Positions 16,194 to 29,176 of a stretch of DNA of 64,000 bases are shown one piece after another. Position 1 is the first letter of the stretch. Every line of letters starts with the position of its first letter. The notes under the pieces are model-generated. The model had not been told where the DNA came from. It made no database searches and was given only the letters and a program-made list of their open reading frames with translations. The position numbers and the translations under genes are program-made. This stretch comes from Romanomermis culicivorax (Eukaryota > Nematoda > Enoplea > Mermithida > Mermithidae), in NCBI GenBank assembly GCA_963922205.1, contig CAWUHX010000074.1:1116001-1180000 (forward strand). The letters run 5' to 3'.

Positions 16194-16199
16194 AATAAA
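16194..16199 (+). terminator. Poly(A) signal of the serpin gene
   Basis: AATAAA lies 48 nt after the serpin stop codon, the expected place for 3'-end processing. Confidence 0.75.
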
Positions 16200-19100
16200 G
16201 TTTGAAGCTCTTCTCTGACTTCTGGTACTGAAATAGCAAAATGACTCTCCAAATTACTGTGGTTCTATTGTGCTACTTTTTCAAGTGTGTTTCCAGGAAC
16301 TACTGCTATTCTGTGTAGCACATGGTTCAATAATGTATTTAAAAATTTCGCACCTTATGCAAATGTGACATGTGGGCTGATACTGTAAGGTGAATATTTG
16401 TTGAATATAATGGGAATGCAACCTTACAAAAAATCTATACTTCTCTAAATGTTGTACACTGGGCAATCCAAACCTAAAAATTTGACACTTCATGAAAAAT
16501 GAAGTGAAGTGATGAGACTGGTATTTTATCCAACTCCTCAAATAACCACATCACGTAAGTGTAAATCAAGAACTGACAATACCCAATGTAATTGTGTTCT
16601 TCAGCTCAAGACAGTTTTCTTCTTGAATAGTTGCTAGAAAAAACTTTCGCAAAGATTACAGCTTTCTCATTGTTCTAGAGATTTTGCTGAAAAGTGTCAT
16701 GAATTTTGGACTCCTTAAATTTTCGGCTGAAGTCTCATTGGTGGTCATCCTATATGCAGAAGATGTTTTAGCAGCGGAAATTTTTCTCCTCTGTGTTGAA
16801 TTATCGTGTAGAAACTTTCTGGAATTTTTATCTTTTCCTCCGCTTGAGGATCAATTCCAGTTTTTGAATAAAACAATAAGTAACGTGATCGACATAAAAT
16901 TGAATGTTCGTACACGAAATTGACAGTGTGGAGTGCTAGAGATGGAGTTCTGTTGGTTTGGCCAAATCTAAATATAGTGATTTTTCAATGCATGAATGAT
17001 TATTTTTTCTGGAAGCACTATAATAAATCAGATATCAATCGGTGAGTTTCGTTGAGATATGATTTAAAATCGCCTTTACTTCCCTTTTTGATGCATGAGT
17101 TAAAATTCGGTTGACCTTCCTCTATTTTTTGGCCAAAATGTGCAGCCAGAATCGTTTCATCTCCATATTCTAAATCGAAATAAGGAGGAATATCATTCTC
17201 AAAAACTAGACTTCCATAGTTGTACAAATTTTATTTCCTCCATTTTTGATGCCACAAACCGAGCAAATGATTTGGAAAATATTTGGGTTTTTGATTTGAT
17301 ACATTTGAAATGTTGGATTTCCAATTCTAATTTATAGTATTTTAGTAAAGTTTAAGAAATCCAATAGTGAGATCATGAGACTCTCATTCTGTTTGAGAGT
17401 TGCAAGAGTTTTAACAAAAACTCAGAGCCATGTCCAAACTATGATCCCAATTCTGATCAACAAAAAATTAGAGCTATGCTGAACTGAATACAGTCGCAAT
17501 ATTAGATTTGTGTTTGATCCCTGACTGATTATCCATTTGTAACCTACATGCTAACCCAGTACTGTAAATATATAGTGTACACTATGTGATGATCATTATT
17601 AAATATTATTTCATTTCTTAATCTATCTTCTCAAGGGTGTCTGGGATTCACACCCAAACATTCCTGTAAAATTATGTGAAGTACTTTATTTTGATCCTTC
17701 CACACCCCAGTAGCTGCTATCGACCCAATTAAGACATCCTAATTAATTTGCTCATCGGCAGCTGGTCCCCTAGAACCTGCACTAAAGTACACATTCCAGG
17801 GCTACATTAATTTCTCATAAAAATCGTAAACAACACCTGCACACAGTAAAAAGTAAAAGCCCCGCCAGACAGTAGTCTCAAGTGCAACGGTAGCAATGGT
17901 CCCACAAAACATGTGTACACAGAAGAAATAGATACAGAGGCATGCACAGAAGCACAGTGGTGTGGCTAAGCCTGCCATAGGAAGCGAGCATAAGGAAAAC
18001 AGGAAAAGCATACAGTACTAGGAAAGCGTTGGAAGGTGTGACCAAGTTAGCAAGAATAACAAAGCAAGAAGCAGCGATTGGTGGAAGAAGATTGACGAAA
18101 ACGAGACCTCCCGCAACGCCAAGGGAGTGGCCACAGAAGCCGTATTTAAAGAGAAACAAATCAAGATTTTGTCAGAATTTTAGATTTTCCGATTCTGCGT
18201 TTTTATTTGCATGCCAGATTTTTGTTTGAAAGCAGTTAAACCGAGTTCCGTTCATTTGCAAGCCAGAGGGTGCATTCCTTTTTTGTTATCGACGAGCAAA
18301 GCGATCGTCGTTTTCGTTTTGTATTATCATTGTTTACCGTATCCCGTGTGGTTGTCCACTGTAGCTACCGTTCGTTTAAGATCAAGTAAAGTATCACCAG
18401 AACTGGTCGTTACACATTCATTGATGCATAATCTGTGATGCATCACACTGATTACTAATGTTTGACTTGATGCATTGAACATTCTAAGTGTTTGATGAAT
18501 GATTCCAACACAAAGATGGTAATTAAGCATTAATTAATTAATTACGACCTTTCAATGATTGATTCAAAACGTTTAAATCCTCATCTAGTCTATTTTTCCT
18601 AGGATACAAAGAGTGGAAAGCAAGACCTATTTTATACTTTCATAATTTCTGGCTGAACCAGATGTCACATAAGACAGGAAATTAGTGAACCTACTAAACT
18701 TAGTGTTGCTTCTTTGAGTAAAAAATCCTACTGCGAAACAATTGTGTAAATGACCTTGGGGGCACCACTTATATTTTCTAGTTCGCCAATTTAAAAGCAT
18801 CTTATGAAAACCAAACTTGTTTGATCACTACTGATGGCTGATTTGAAGTGTTTCATTAGTCTATGGTACTACTTTTGAGTTATACGTACGAAAACCTTGT
18901 AAAATATAGTTTTAAGAAGTTTTGTGCGGTCAATGTGAATGAAAAATTGTATCCTGCAAAAAAAATCCGATACTGCAAAGTTTTATCACATCTAGCTAAC
19001 CATCTTGAAACCAGGAATTTTGCATGGTAATCTGTCACGAGTATCCCATTAATTTGGTTTGCTAACTTCTTCGAAATTGTTCATTTTTTGTAGCTCAATA

Positions 19101-19556
19101 TCTTTCCTTCCTGGCTCCTTTTTATTTTTTTACTCATCATCATTCAAGAATCGACGGTGAAAATTTTCTCAAGAACTTTGGTAAAAATGCATCACATTTG
19201 CAACTTATGTTTGATGTTTAATAAACGAATTCAATATTTTTTTGGTTTCAAAACTAGAATCACCAAAACTCGTTATTCGTCTAGGTGGCAAAAGCTGAAT
19301 TGAATTACAATTTACAATAGAAATTTAGATCGAGTAAAAACTGATGAAAAATAAAATGCGAAGAACCATGATATACAGGAAAAATAACCAGAAAGAAATC
19401 AGTAGAAAAATAAACAGGAAAACAACTGTAGCAAAACTAACGTCGGAGATGGGATACTAACGTCATTATTTGATCATTCTGTAGGCCCTCAATAATATTC
19501 TCCGTTCTCCTAATTGAATCGAATCAATAAACATAATTAAAATCATCATCACAAAA
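16200..19556. other. Intergenic region, no supported gene
   Basis: I found no convincing exon. A somewhat GC-richer block (about 17790-18440) contains a TATA-like GTATTTAAAG at 18143 and ends near a TTACACATTC that echoes TACACATTCC at 17787. It could be a promoter or an isolated LTR, but I cannot support either. Downstream, 18440-19556 is plain AT-rich sequence. Confidence 0.35.
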
Positions 19557-19557
19557 T

Positions 19558-19563
19558 TTATTT
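19558..19563 (-). terminator. Poly(A) signal of CCT7
   Basis: TTTATT on the plus strand is AATAAA on the minus strand, about 150 nt past the CCT7 stop codon. Confidence 0.65.
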
Positions 19564-19713
19564 CACTTTCGAAACAAAAACAAGCAGGGTTCAAAAAACG
19601 AAAACTTTACAAACGCAATAGAACAAAAAAAGCCATTCTCGCAGACGTTAACAAAGAAAATAAACAAAAAAAAAGACGAAGCCGACAGAATCTTGTTTTT
19701 CGGCTCCAAAAAT

Positions 19714-22700
19714 TTAGAATGGACGACGGCCGCCGCCGCCTAACATGGGCGGCGGTTGATCGGCGCCCGGGCCGCCCGACGCTTTTGGATTCTTGACCGT
19801 TTGATCGACGGACAAAACTAAACAAGCGGCTTCGGCCGCTGACGTTACGGCGTTTATTTTCACTAAAGACGGTTCCCAAACGCAAGCCGTCATATTGTCG
19901 GCCAAATCTTCGTTGACGATGTCGACGCCGAACCATTTGCCACCTTCGATTAAAAGAAATTGGCGTAAAATAGCGGAAAACTGATTTTTTGCGTAAAGTT
20001 TTAGACTCAGGCAAACGACGGAAAGTGACAAAATGAATTTTTGAAAACCCAAGTCCTACAAGTGTCGAAAAAATTGATTTCTAAAGATTATACAAAAGGA
20101 TTATGTGTAAAAACTGAACACATTTTGATCTAAACACATCTAAAACGTTCATGTTTCCCATCCCAGCGTCAGTTCGAAAGTGTACCTATTCGAAACTAGA
20201 AGTAATGCCTGATTCACTAACTGCGCACTTCTAATCTTAAGGATCTAGCCTGTTAATCATACATGCACATAGATGGGTTGGGGGACTTAAACCAGAGGTC
20301 CCCAAGGTCAGATTTTTCAGGTAGGGGTAAAGTTGAACATTTACGGGTGTAGTGTGGCTAAATGTCTATTAAACACTTCATTTTGTCGCAAAATTAGGCA
20401 CCCAGCGATCAATTTTTAGGACCTTAGGTAGGGGTAATACCCCCTCATCCCCATGGGGTTGTCTGGCTTAAACCCTCCTACTAGTGACCATGGACACCCC
20501 CTAAGGCCAGAAAAAATCGTCAAAACCTACGAAATTTTTTAAAGACAGTTCTCTTGATAATTTTTATGCGTTTTTTTAAATGCTTTCGGAGCTCCTTTTT
20601 TGTTTTTTGCTCACCTACCTCTAACCCTCTTGATAAAGTCCGTGGACCTCCTCTGGAAAATCCTCGCTTCATCTGTCATTGATTTATAGTGTAAGATCAC
20701 TTACTGACATATACATGTTGCGGGCTTCGATGACTAACGTGGGGGAATGGGCGACTTTTTTTTGCATCGGAGGTCACCATACATGCACAGCATAGAAATT
20801 CTGCGGGGGGTCAGCCAGGACAGGGGGTGGAATACAAAATTTTTTTCATTCTTGATAATGAAAAGAAAGGTCTCAGAAGGTCTTCTAACATCCAAGCAGC
20901 ATATTCTTCAACCTATATTAGTCAGATATGTGAAAGTATTTGCTTAGACAGCACTTTTTAAAGTTTCCATGTTACTTTTTTGGAATCAAGTATGATTTGT
21001 TGTCAAACTACAAAGTCATTTCCATTTTTATGACGACCTCTTGCTCATTTTCCTTCGTTATCCTCTCAATCATTGCTGGAAAAGTTAAATCTGCTGGGGG
21101 TCAGCAAAAATCTGCTGGGGGTCAAACCCCCCCCCCACGTGCATGTATGGAGGTCACTGATTCCCCAGACTTTTGGGGGAGGGGTCCGCGAAAGAAAAAA
21201 CATCGATTTTTTCACCGAAAAGCTCCATTCTCTAAAAAACCGCGAAAATTGTGTTTATGGCGCGAAGCGCTGAGAAAATTGACGATGTGAAATTTGAACC
21301 ATTTTTTGTTCGAAAATTGACATTTTTAATCCAAAAATCGACATGTTTCAATATTTTCCCGATCAAAAATATCGGGGTCCCTATGACGTATGACAGCTAC
21401 ATGGCTAGCCATAGGATTGGAAAATACTAGGGGGTCGTCCAATGACTAGTTAAATGGCCAATGATTTCTGGGGTGTGGGTCGTATACATGTATAAGCTGA
21501 TCATTGTTTCACTGATTAGTTATTGCTCAAATATACATGTAATTGGGGAGGCGTAGTGCCATAGGAACCTATCCAGAAATCGTCGGCCATACGGCTAGCC
21601 ATTGGTCGAATTAGCTCATGGAATTTATCAATCCTATAGCTAGCCATAGGCAAATCCTGGAAAATGTCAATTTTAGTTTTTTACTGCTTTTTAGACAAAA
21701 ATTACTAGTACTTTTTGAAACGTTTTTGGACTTTTTTATCGAAAAAATTCGAATTGCTTTTCCTCCAGGAACTCCTTCGTTAACACCTTGGGGGAATCGG
21801 TGAACCCTGGCCCTAAAAAAGTCGACGGACTCCGCCGTGTCCTCAGGGCTCCGTTACCCAATATTCCAAGATTTAACCTGCTTGTCTATCGATTTACAGT
21901 GCTTGATCATCCAATATTTACTCTCATTGATAAGAATGTTTCGCAAATTTTTAATGTACTAATTTCTAATATACTAACTAACTCACTAATTTTAGATATT
22001 TCAGATTTTAATTTGGAGCTCTTGTGAAATACATAAATTTTTTTGAAATTTTATTCCCGTTTCGCTCGAATTTAAAATTAATATAACTTCTTCCACCTAA
22101 ACGTTATTATTCTCTGTGACTTAAGAAATTCAGAACATCATAAGATATTCAGATTCCAGACTCAAGAACATTTTCGACTTTAAAAAAATTCTCATCCATT
22201 ATAAGATTGAAAACGATTTCGATTCCGAAAAAAGTGGATTATTTTACCACACTACCTTGAGCATGTTTTTGACGCAATTTATTCAAAATATCCGTTGCGT
22301 CGAAACCGGCGTTGTTGGCCAATTCACGCGGAATGACTTCGAACGACCGGGCGAATGCAGAGATCAACAATTGCTCTTTACCGGCTATACTCCTCGAAAC
22401 GTCGCGTAAATATTTGCTAATCTCCATTTCGATAGCACCGCCGCCTATTTTTAGAGAAAAAATTATGGAAAATAGAAACATGGTCTCTAGCATGCTAATT
22501 TAAATTCAGAGCGAAAAATCCTTAAATTTAGAGTTATTAATTTATTTAATAATTAATATAAAAAAGTTATCAACCTGCAACAACAGAATCGTTTTTCGTC
22601 GCCCGCCTGACGATCATGATGGCGTCGTGCAAAGAACGTTCAGTTTCATCGATGAATTGCTCGGCGCCACCGCGCAAAATGAACGTACAAGTTTTGGTTT

Positions 22701-25700
22701 TCGGGCATCCAGTGAACAAATTATATCTGGAAAAATAGAAAAATGATATCTCCAAAAATCATAAAAACCAATAGTGTCAACGATAACTATGTTCAAAAAC
22801 AGAAAAATATTGATCAAAAATTATAGTCTCTTGAACAGACTAAGCAAATGCCTCTTCGCTATTCGTTATCGATCTCTTTTTTCTCCCCTAAACTTCTTAT
22901 ACCTTTCATTGCCAATTTGTTCTTCGACGAATAATTCGCAAGTTCCTAAATTTTCCGGTTGTAAATTATTCACCGAAGTTTGTATACTACCGCCGCAGGC
23001 TTCCATCGTACGTTGTAGATCTTCCTCGCTGACGCGTCCAGCGCAGAACATGTTTCTGGAAAAAGAAAAACCGAATGTTACGAACCCAATCGATAATTTC
23101 TTGACGTCAGACTCGATTGTACGATTTTTCGGAGATTGAGTAAAATTTGGGTATGTACGTATGTTCAAATTTTCATATTTCTCTCAAAAATCAAACAAAT
23201 TCCTGAATCCTGATGATTTTCTTACTTTTATTCAATATCACATTCACATATATGAAAAACAGCCGAAAAAATTAGTAGCAGCATGATAAGAACAGGAGGA
23301 ATCTTGTAATTTTTTCCGATGCACCTTTCAAAAACTTATTTAACTCCAAGTTCCTGCGCACTTTCCTCCAGACGCACCAAATTATTAGTTTTTCACTTTT
23401 GGAAAACTGATTTGTATAAGACATACATAATGAAAAAATTTAAAACGAACAAGCTAAAAAAAGATTCGTTATTCTTCAGAAACTTCTGCTCAATCTTTGG
23501 TCATAGAAGAACTAGAATCTCAAGAAAAGCAATTTTCTGTTACCTATCAGCAAACCATTGAGTAGCAACGTCGCCGATCGGTAATTTCGACAAAACAATA
23601 TTGACGCCGCTTTCGTACATTTTTTGCATTTTCTCGTAAAGAATGGTCCATTCGGCGTCGACAATTTGTTGATATTCCTAGGAAGAAAGGAAAGAATTCG
23701 CAAGAAGATCCGACATTCTACATTCACGACGTCCGCAACGAAATTCTCCGAATTGAAAAACTTAAATCACTTGAACATTATCGACTCGAATTTCCGCGTT
23801 GTCTCGTTCGGCTTTCAACTCCAATTCTATATTCAACATGGCGATTTTGGGATTTTTATAGGATTTTTGTTGCATTTCGAATCCGGCGTACGAAAACGTT
23901 TTCTTGAAAGCTACGCCCAAAACTAATTTGGATTCCTAAAAAATAAAAACGGAAGTTTATGGACATCAGCGACTCAGGAGATCGGCAAGCACATTTTAAG
24001 AATATATTAGGTCCGGCCCAGGCTCCAAAATTCCAAGAATATCGGGTCGGGGTCCAACAAAGTGGTCGCATAATTCCAGGTTTTGTTTCGGGTTCGAGTA
24101 CATGAATTAGCATAGAATTTTTTGGAATCAGACCAGATTACTCCACAGGGACGGGTATCAAGAGAGTATTACCCCCACCTAAAGCCCTAAAAATTGATCA
24201 CTGGTAGGTTAATTCTGAAACAAAATTACGTGTTTTGTGGACATTTAGCTATACTACCCGGGCAAATTTTCAACTTTACCTTAAAAATCTTAGACTTCTG
24301 GATCAGACTCATTTTTTCAAAACTGCTCAGAATTCAGCTTTTAAAACATAGTTTTGCATGTTTCTAAGTGTGCTCGTAACAAAAATGAATTTTTTTCGTG
24401 ATAATTTCCATAATTCTACATGAAATTTCGAGGTCCTTATATGACAAAGTCTACGAAGCATTGGACTCTTAAAATCATATTTATTTTATGCTAAATACAT
24501 TTATTTGCAGCATTTATCAAAAAAATGTAGGGGCCAGTCAGGATTCTGCACGGAGTCAGGAACCCCAGCAAACCTTCCAATGACATGCATATGTTGTGAA
24601 TTTAAATTGTTTGAGAACGAAGAATCCACGAGTTAGCAGACGATATAAGGATCATAATATCTGTATCTTTATATTCTAGGTGATTTCTTAAACCAGAATA
24701 ATCTGTGTCCGTTTGGTGGAGATTCTTCACATGATGGAGATTTTTCACATAATCACATTTCCAGTGTTTGTTACAACTATTCTTTGTTACAAAAAGCATC
24801 AAAACAGCTAGTATGTTTCCAGAATCTAAAGAACTGTTTGAGATTTGAGAGGTATAAAAATTCAAAGCTTGCCACAATGAACACGATTTTAATTTAGACA
24901 ATTTTATAATCACACTTTTTGTATCTTCCTATTTTAATTGCTTTTCAAAATCAGAAGAGAAGATATGAAAACCCGTCAGACAGTCCTAGAATCTTTACTT
25001 TTTCGTTCCTTTTCGAAATCATTGAAAAAACTGCTTGACGAAGAATGCAAGACTTTGTATACAAGCTTTCGACACAGGCAGTCCTAGAATCACACTGAAT
25101 TACTACATTTGAAATCTTTCCTGCAATCAGAATGACTACAGGAGAAAGAAGCTTCAACACTTGTTACTGTAAGACAAACTTCCGAATCTGGTAGATAGCT
25201 GTTAAGAATTATACTGTATCTATCGAAATTGTTGTATTTTAAGTACTTCGAGATTCTGAAACAGTAGTCTTGCATGACTTCATAATGTCTTGATTCGTAT
25301 TCCGTGATAGGAATACACTCAAATTCAAACACCGTGATAGGAATATACTCAAATTCCGTGATAGGAATACACTCAAATTCCGTGATAGGAATACACTCAA
25401 ATTCCGTGATAGGAATACACTCAAATTCAAACACTCAAATTTTGAGAAAAATCTTCCAACTCACTTCCAGAGATCCGCCATGAACTTTTTTTATACCGAT
25501 CATGTTTAAGGGTAGACGTTCGTCCAATTGGCCGACGGCATCGACGACCATATTGCCGAAAAATTCCTTTTGCGTGGCTACCAATTTAGAACTTAGAGTG
25601 GTCATGGCGCATTTGACCAACATTTCACGGTGTAATCTAATCAAAAGAAAATTTATAGAATATGAATTTTACACAATGAAAAGAGGAAAACGGAAAAAAA

Positions 25701-28700
25701 TTCAAAATATTGGAAATGTTTTAATTGAAAGTCGAAATTTTATCGTAATAGCTTGACTGAGTCAAAAAAGAAAATCAAATTTAAAAATTTTTATGCTCTA
25801 AACTTTTTACAAGGGCAGAAAAAAATAATATTTCGCAAATTCAATTTTGTGAAATTCTTAACACAATTATCAGATGTAAAATGCGCCACTACTCACACTA
25901 TAGACAACTGACACCATGAAAATTGAACAAATCATTTTTTTCGAAGGAAATTTTTCGCTAGAAAATGATTATTTTGGGAGAATGACGAATATTTTTTAAC
26001 ATATTTTTTCAAGATCTAAAAATTTTGCTGACAATTCTCATATTGATTTTATACAACAAACTTTCCATAACCTAATTTGCACACTTGAAAATTGGAAAAC
26101 GACATCCAGTACTCACTTTTTGTCTCCGGCTTTCACCTGTTCAGCCAAATCTTTGATTTTTTGGACGGCCTAGAAAAATTAAAATTGTAACATGACCGAG
26201 AATTGATATTATAATTTCATATGACAACGCTATCTATTTGCAAATTATTTAAATTTTTTCCTGCATTTGTCACCATAGATGATAAAATTTATGATCCAGT
26301 GATTATTTCAGAATTGTTCATTATTTAGAAGGAACAATATTCTAGACTATAGTGATCATACATGCACATAGGGGGGGGGGTAAACCACCATACCTGAGAT
26401 CCTGGCCACCCCCCGGCCAAAAAAAAATCGTCAAACACCCCTACTTGAACTTTTTCCAAGACAGCTTTTTTCATGATTTTTGTGCATATTTTGTATGAAA
26501 AACAGGCTTGCAGAACTTTTTTTGCTCACCCACCCCCTACCCCCCAGGGAAAAAAGTCCATGGACCCTCACCCCTGGAAAATTCCTGCCGTGCATGTCTG
26601 ATAGTGATTCTATTCAAATCAAATATCAGATCAAAAGTTGGATCAATTTTCCAATTGTTATGCTTCCAATATGCCTAATTTGCATAATCGAATTTTCCTA
26701 CATTCACAACTGCCACAGAATAACAATATGATAAATGTGATCAAGATAGGTGACATTGTGGACTATACAAGTACAGTAAACCATTCGATTAGATTTCCAA
26801 TGAAACACATGCTCTAACTTTTTTGCATTCACACTTCAAGTCAGTGTATTCTAGAAACTATTATTTATGAAAGTAAGAGTACAGTTAACCAAATCTTAAA
26901 TCTACAAGTACTATAAGCTAAAACTCATCATGTGATTCTTTCGATTACTAAATTCCAATCAATTGAAAACTTTTACCATCAGCGAAAAATCACAAAATAG
27001 TTTTAACCTATAGACTCGAGATTCTGCGAGATTCCTTTTGAAACCTAAGTAAAAACTCTAGCATCAGATTCTTGGACGCTTAAATTGTTATTGAATTTTC
27101 CAATGTTGCACGTGAGTTCCGTCCTGAAAAGTCGCAAAAATTAGAGATTTCAATTCGTGATGTACGTATATCCTTTACCAAACACAAGAAAACTCTAATC
27201 CTGGGACTTGAAACTACAGTGATCCAACAAATTTGCATACACATTTTCTAAGCTGAAGTATGCGCACTTACCAAACGAGCGGCTTTTCTATAAGCTTGGA
27301 TGATAATTTGCGGGTGGACACCTTCTTCGACGAAAGGTTTGGCGTTTTTCAAAAATTCCGACGCCAAAAGTACGACGCTAGTCGTTCCGTCGCCAACCTT
27401 GAAAATTTTTCTTTTCGACATAAAAATGAAAATTTTCGACCAACAAAAATCGACTCACTTCAGCATCCTGCGATTTGGCGATATCGACCAACATTTTGGC
27501 GGCTGGGAATTGAATGTCCAAAAGTTTGAGGATAGTAGCCCCATCGTTGGATATGGTAGATTTTCCTGGAAATAGAATACGCCACGCTGACATCATTTTA
27601 ATAGTTTGCTTGAAAAATTTTTTACGTTTGCAAGTGATTTTTCAATATGAATCGCAAAAAAATCAAGATTCAAGAGTTTTTTGATGTTCATCTTTTCAAA
27701 ATTATCGCAATTCTTTCAAGATGGTTATGAAAAAATCACGATGTGTGGCACATCAAAGGATAAAAATTTCTTAAACTAGCAAATCAATGAAGTTGCTTTG
27801 CCTCCTATATTTATATATAACGGAAACCTTATCCTAAAAGAAGAAAATTTCGATTTGCTCACAGAACAGATCCTAAAAATGGTTCGAAAACTTGTAATTT
27901 CTGTCTAAAAATGTATTTATAGAACGATGCACCGAAAAAATGAAAATTTTTGGCCATACATGTAACATAGCACCAAGGTCTGGGGAGTCAAGCGACTTTT
28001 TTAAGGTGAAGGGTCATCAATTGCCTAAAATTTTAAGGGGTCCGTGAAGCAAAAAAAAATCGTTTTATTCATCAATGAGTCTGAAAAATGGTTCAACAAA
28101 TATACTGATTTTTGTGACATTTTTCGATATTTTCTGAAATAAAATGTATAAGTCCCTATGACTACCATATGACTGGTGAATCTTGTGGGGATCACCATAT
28201 GGATGACAATATGGTCGACGATTTCTGGGGGTGGGGTGGGGGTTATGGCACTTTCACCATGTATGAGGCGGAGCGACAGCTCTGATTGACTAGTTTCAGA
28301 AATTTCTAATGATTTGACGTGCCGCCCACCATGATTTTTTTCAAGATGTCATTTTGATTTTCATCAAGATTATCTTGAAAAAATTTTGATGCACTCAAAA
28401 AAAAGTGCAACATGGAAAACCCCTGCATCTTCATTTTTGTGATGCGAAAAAATGTTGCGCATCACGGTTGGAGGCATACATGTAATTGGGGGGGGGGAAG
28501 TGCTATGGGAACCCCCCCCCCCCCCAGAAATCGTCGACCATATGGCTAGCCATTGGGCGACCCCCCCCCCCCCAGGATTTTCCAATCCTATGGCTAGCCA
28601 TATGGTAGCCCTGGGGACCCTCATAGTTTTAGTCGGAAAAATACTGAAAAATGTCATTTTTCCATGAAAAATGTCAATTTTTGAACAAAAAATGGTCAAA

Positions 28701-29176
28701 AACGTCAATTTTCTCGGCGCTTCGCGCCATAAGTACATATTTTATCATTTTTTAGACAAAAATTACTACTTTTTAAACCGTTTTCCGGGCATTTTTCATG
28801 GAAAATCGAATTTTTTTTCCTTCAGGGACCCCTCCCCCCAAAATTTTGGGAATTACTGGCCCCCGGCCCCAAAAAAGTGCTCCAACCCCCCCCCCCCCAG
28901 ACCTCGGAGCTCCGTTACATGTATGGTTGGAGGTAACGATTTTTTCCAAGTTTTCCTTCTCGTACTCCTTAGTTTATTGTAGAAATTTCTTCTCTGCCGA
29001 AAGTCTAAAACCTTACCTTTATCATCGGCGATCAATTTGTCCATGCCCCGGGGGCCCAATGTCGTACGGACGGAATCGGCTATGGCTTGGCACGCTTGGA
29101 TATTGCTAACGATTTGTCGTTTGCCCTGAGCCTGTTCGGTGCCTTCTTTAAGTAAAAGGATCGGAACGGCAGTCAT
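19714..29176 (-). CDS. CCT7: T-complex protein 1 subunit eta (CCT7)
   Basis: CCT7 is one of eight subunits of the cytosolic TRiC/CCT chaperonin, which folds actin, tubulin and other proteins using ATP. Eleven exons on the minus strand splice in frame: 29176-29017, 27565-27459, 27397-27272, 26169-26117, 25636-25465, 23935-23771, 23677-23544, 23055-22903, 22726-22575, 22444-22256 and 19943-19714. All junctions are GT-AG, giving 546 residues (human CCT7 is about 543). ATP-site motifs are [10 protein letters not shown] (38-47), GDGTT (91-95) and GGGAIE (from 408). Eta-specific stretches include [17 protein letters not shown]-like RNMFCAGRV, and [23 protein letters not shown]. The tail is Gly/Pro-rich and ends GGRRPF. 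Introns reach 2.3 kb and are packed with small transposons, but no exon is interrupted. A T-rich AG at about 29219 suggests a 5'-UTR or trans-splice acceptor. Confidence 0.97.
20258..20680. mobile_element. F2-family MITE carrying a nested F5 element
   Basis: The left end CATACATGCACATAG and interior blocks (ATCGTCAAAACCTAC, TTTTTTGCTCACC, GGAAAATCCT) match the element at 26357-26600. The right end (about 20680) is decayed, and no duplication is readable. The F5 element 20293-20465 sits inside it. Both lie in CCT7 intron 10. Confidence 0.65.
20293..20465. mobile_element. F5 MITE (CAGAGGTCC family), 173 bp
   Basis: Starts CAGAGGTCCCCAAGG and ends GGGGTTGTCTG. It is flanked by ACTTAAAC and GCTTAAAC (7 of 8 identical). 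It is closely similar to 37233-37413 throughout. It is nested in the F2 copy in CCT7 intron 10. Confidence 0.85.
20778..21149. mobile_element. F1 MITE (CATACATGCAC family), 372 bp, perfect 8-bp duplication
   Basis: The termini CATACATGCAC and GTGCATGTATG are exact inverted repeats. The flanks are GAGGTCAC on both sides (20770-20777 and 21150-21157). The sequences around the insertion resemble an F3 element on the opposite strand, so this copy appears to be nested in an older one. Confidence 0.92.
21158..21620. mobile_element. F3-related remnants in CCT7 intron 10
   Basis: The block contains ATGGCGCGAAGCGC, several ATGGCTAGCCAT-type palindromes (about 21391, 21592, 21640) and TGGGGGAGGGGTCCG. 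All of these recur in the F3 elements at 28475 and 33545. Boundaries are not clear. Confidence 0.55.
24134..24300. mobile_element. F5 MITE, 167 bp, reverse orientation
   Basis: The interior (GAGTATTACCCCCACCTAAA and ATTGATCACTGGTAGG) is the reverse complement of the F5 copies at 20293 and 37233. Flanks AATCAGAC and GATCAGAC agree at 7 of 8 positions. It lies in CCT7 intron 5. Confidence 0.8.
25298..25431. repeat. 24-bp minisatellite in CCT7 intron 5
   Basis: Five copies of CCGTGATAGGAATACACTCAAATT stand in tandem, the first with a 6-bp insertion. The array ends about 35 bp past the exon 5 donor site. Reading frames through it on the minus strand are incidental. Confidence 0.95.
26357..26600. 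mobile_element. F2 MITE, 244 bp, perfect 8-bp duplication
   Basis: Starts CATACATGCACATAGGGG and ends GCCGTGCATGTCTG. ATAGTGAT flanks both sides (26349-26356 and 26601-26608). It lies in CCT7 intron 3. Confidence 0.92.
27955..28265. mobile_element. F3 MITE, reverse orientation
   Basis: Begins CATACATGTAACATAGC and ends CACCATGTATG. The interior runs antiparallel to 28475-28925 (GTCTGGGGAGTCAAGCGAC, then GGTCGACGATTTCTGGGG). Target duplications are no longer visible. It lies in CCT7 intron 1, 210 bp from another F3 copy. Confidence 0.75.
28475..28925. mobile_element. F3 MITE (CATACATGTAA family), 451 bp, perfect 8-bp duplication
   Basis: The termini are CATACATGTAA and TTACATGTATG. GTTGGAGG flanks both sides (28467-28474 and 28926-28933). 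Inside are the palindrome ATGGCTAGCCAT twice and the hairpin GGCGCTTCGCGCC. It lies in CCT7 intron 1, ending about 90 bp from exon 1. Confidence 0.92.

Noticed and set aside
17790-18440. Solo LTR or promoter
   Set aside because: A TATA-like motif and composition are suggestive, but there are no TG/CA ends with a duplication and no second copy in the window.
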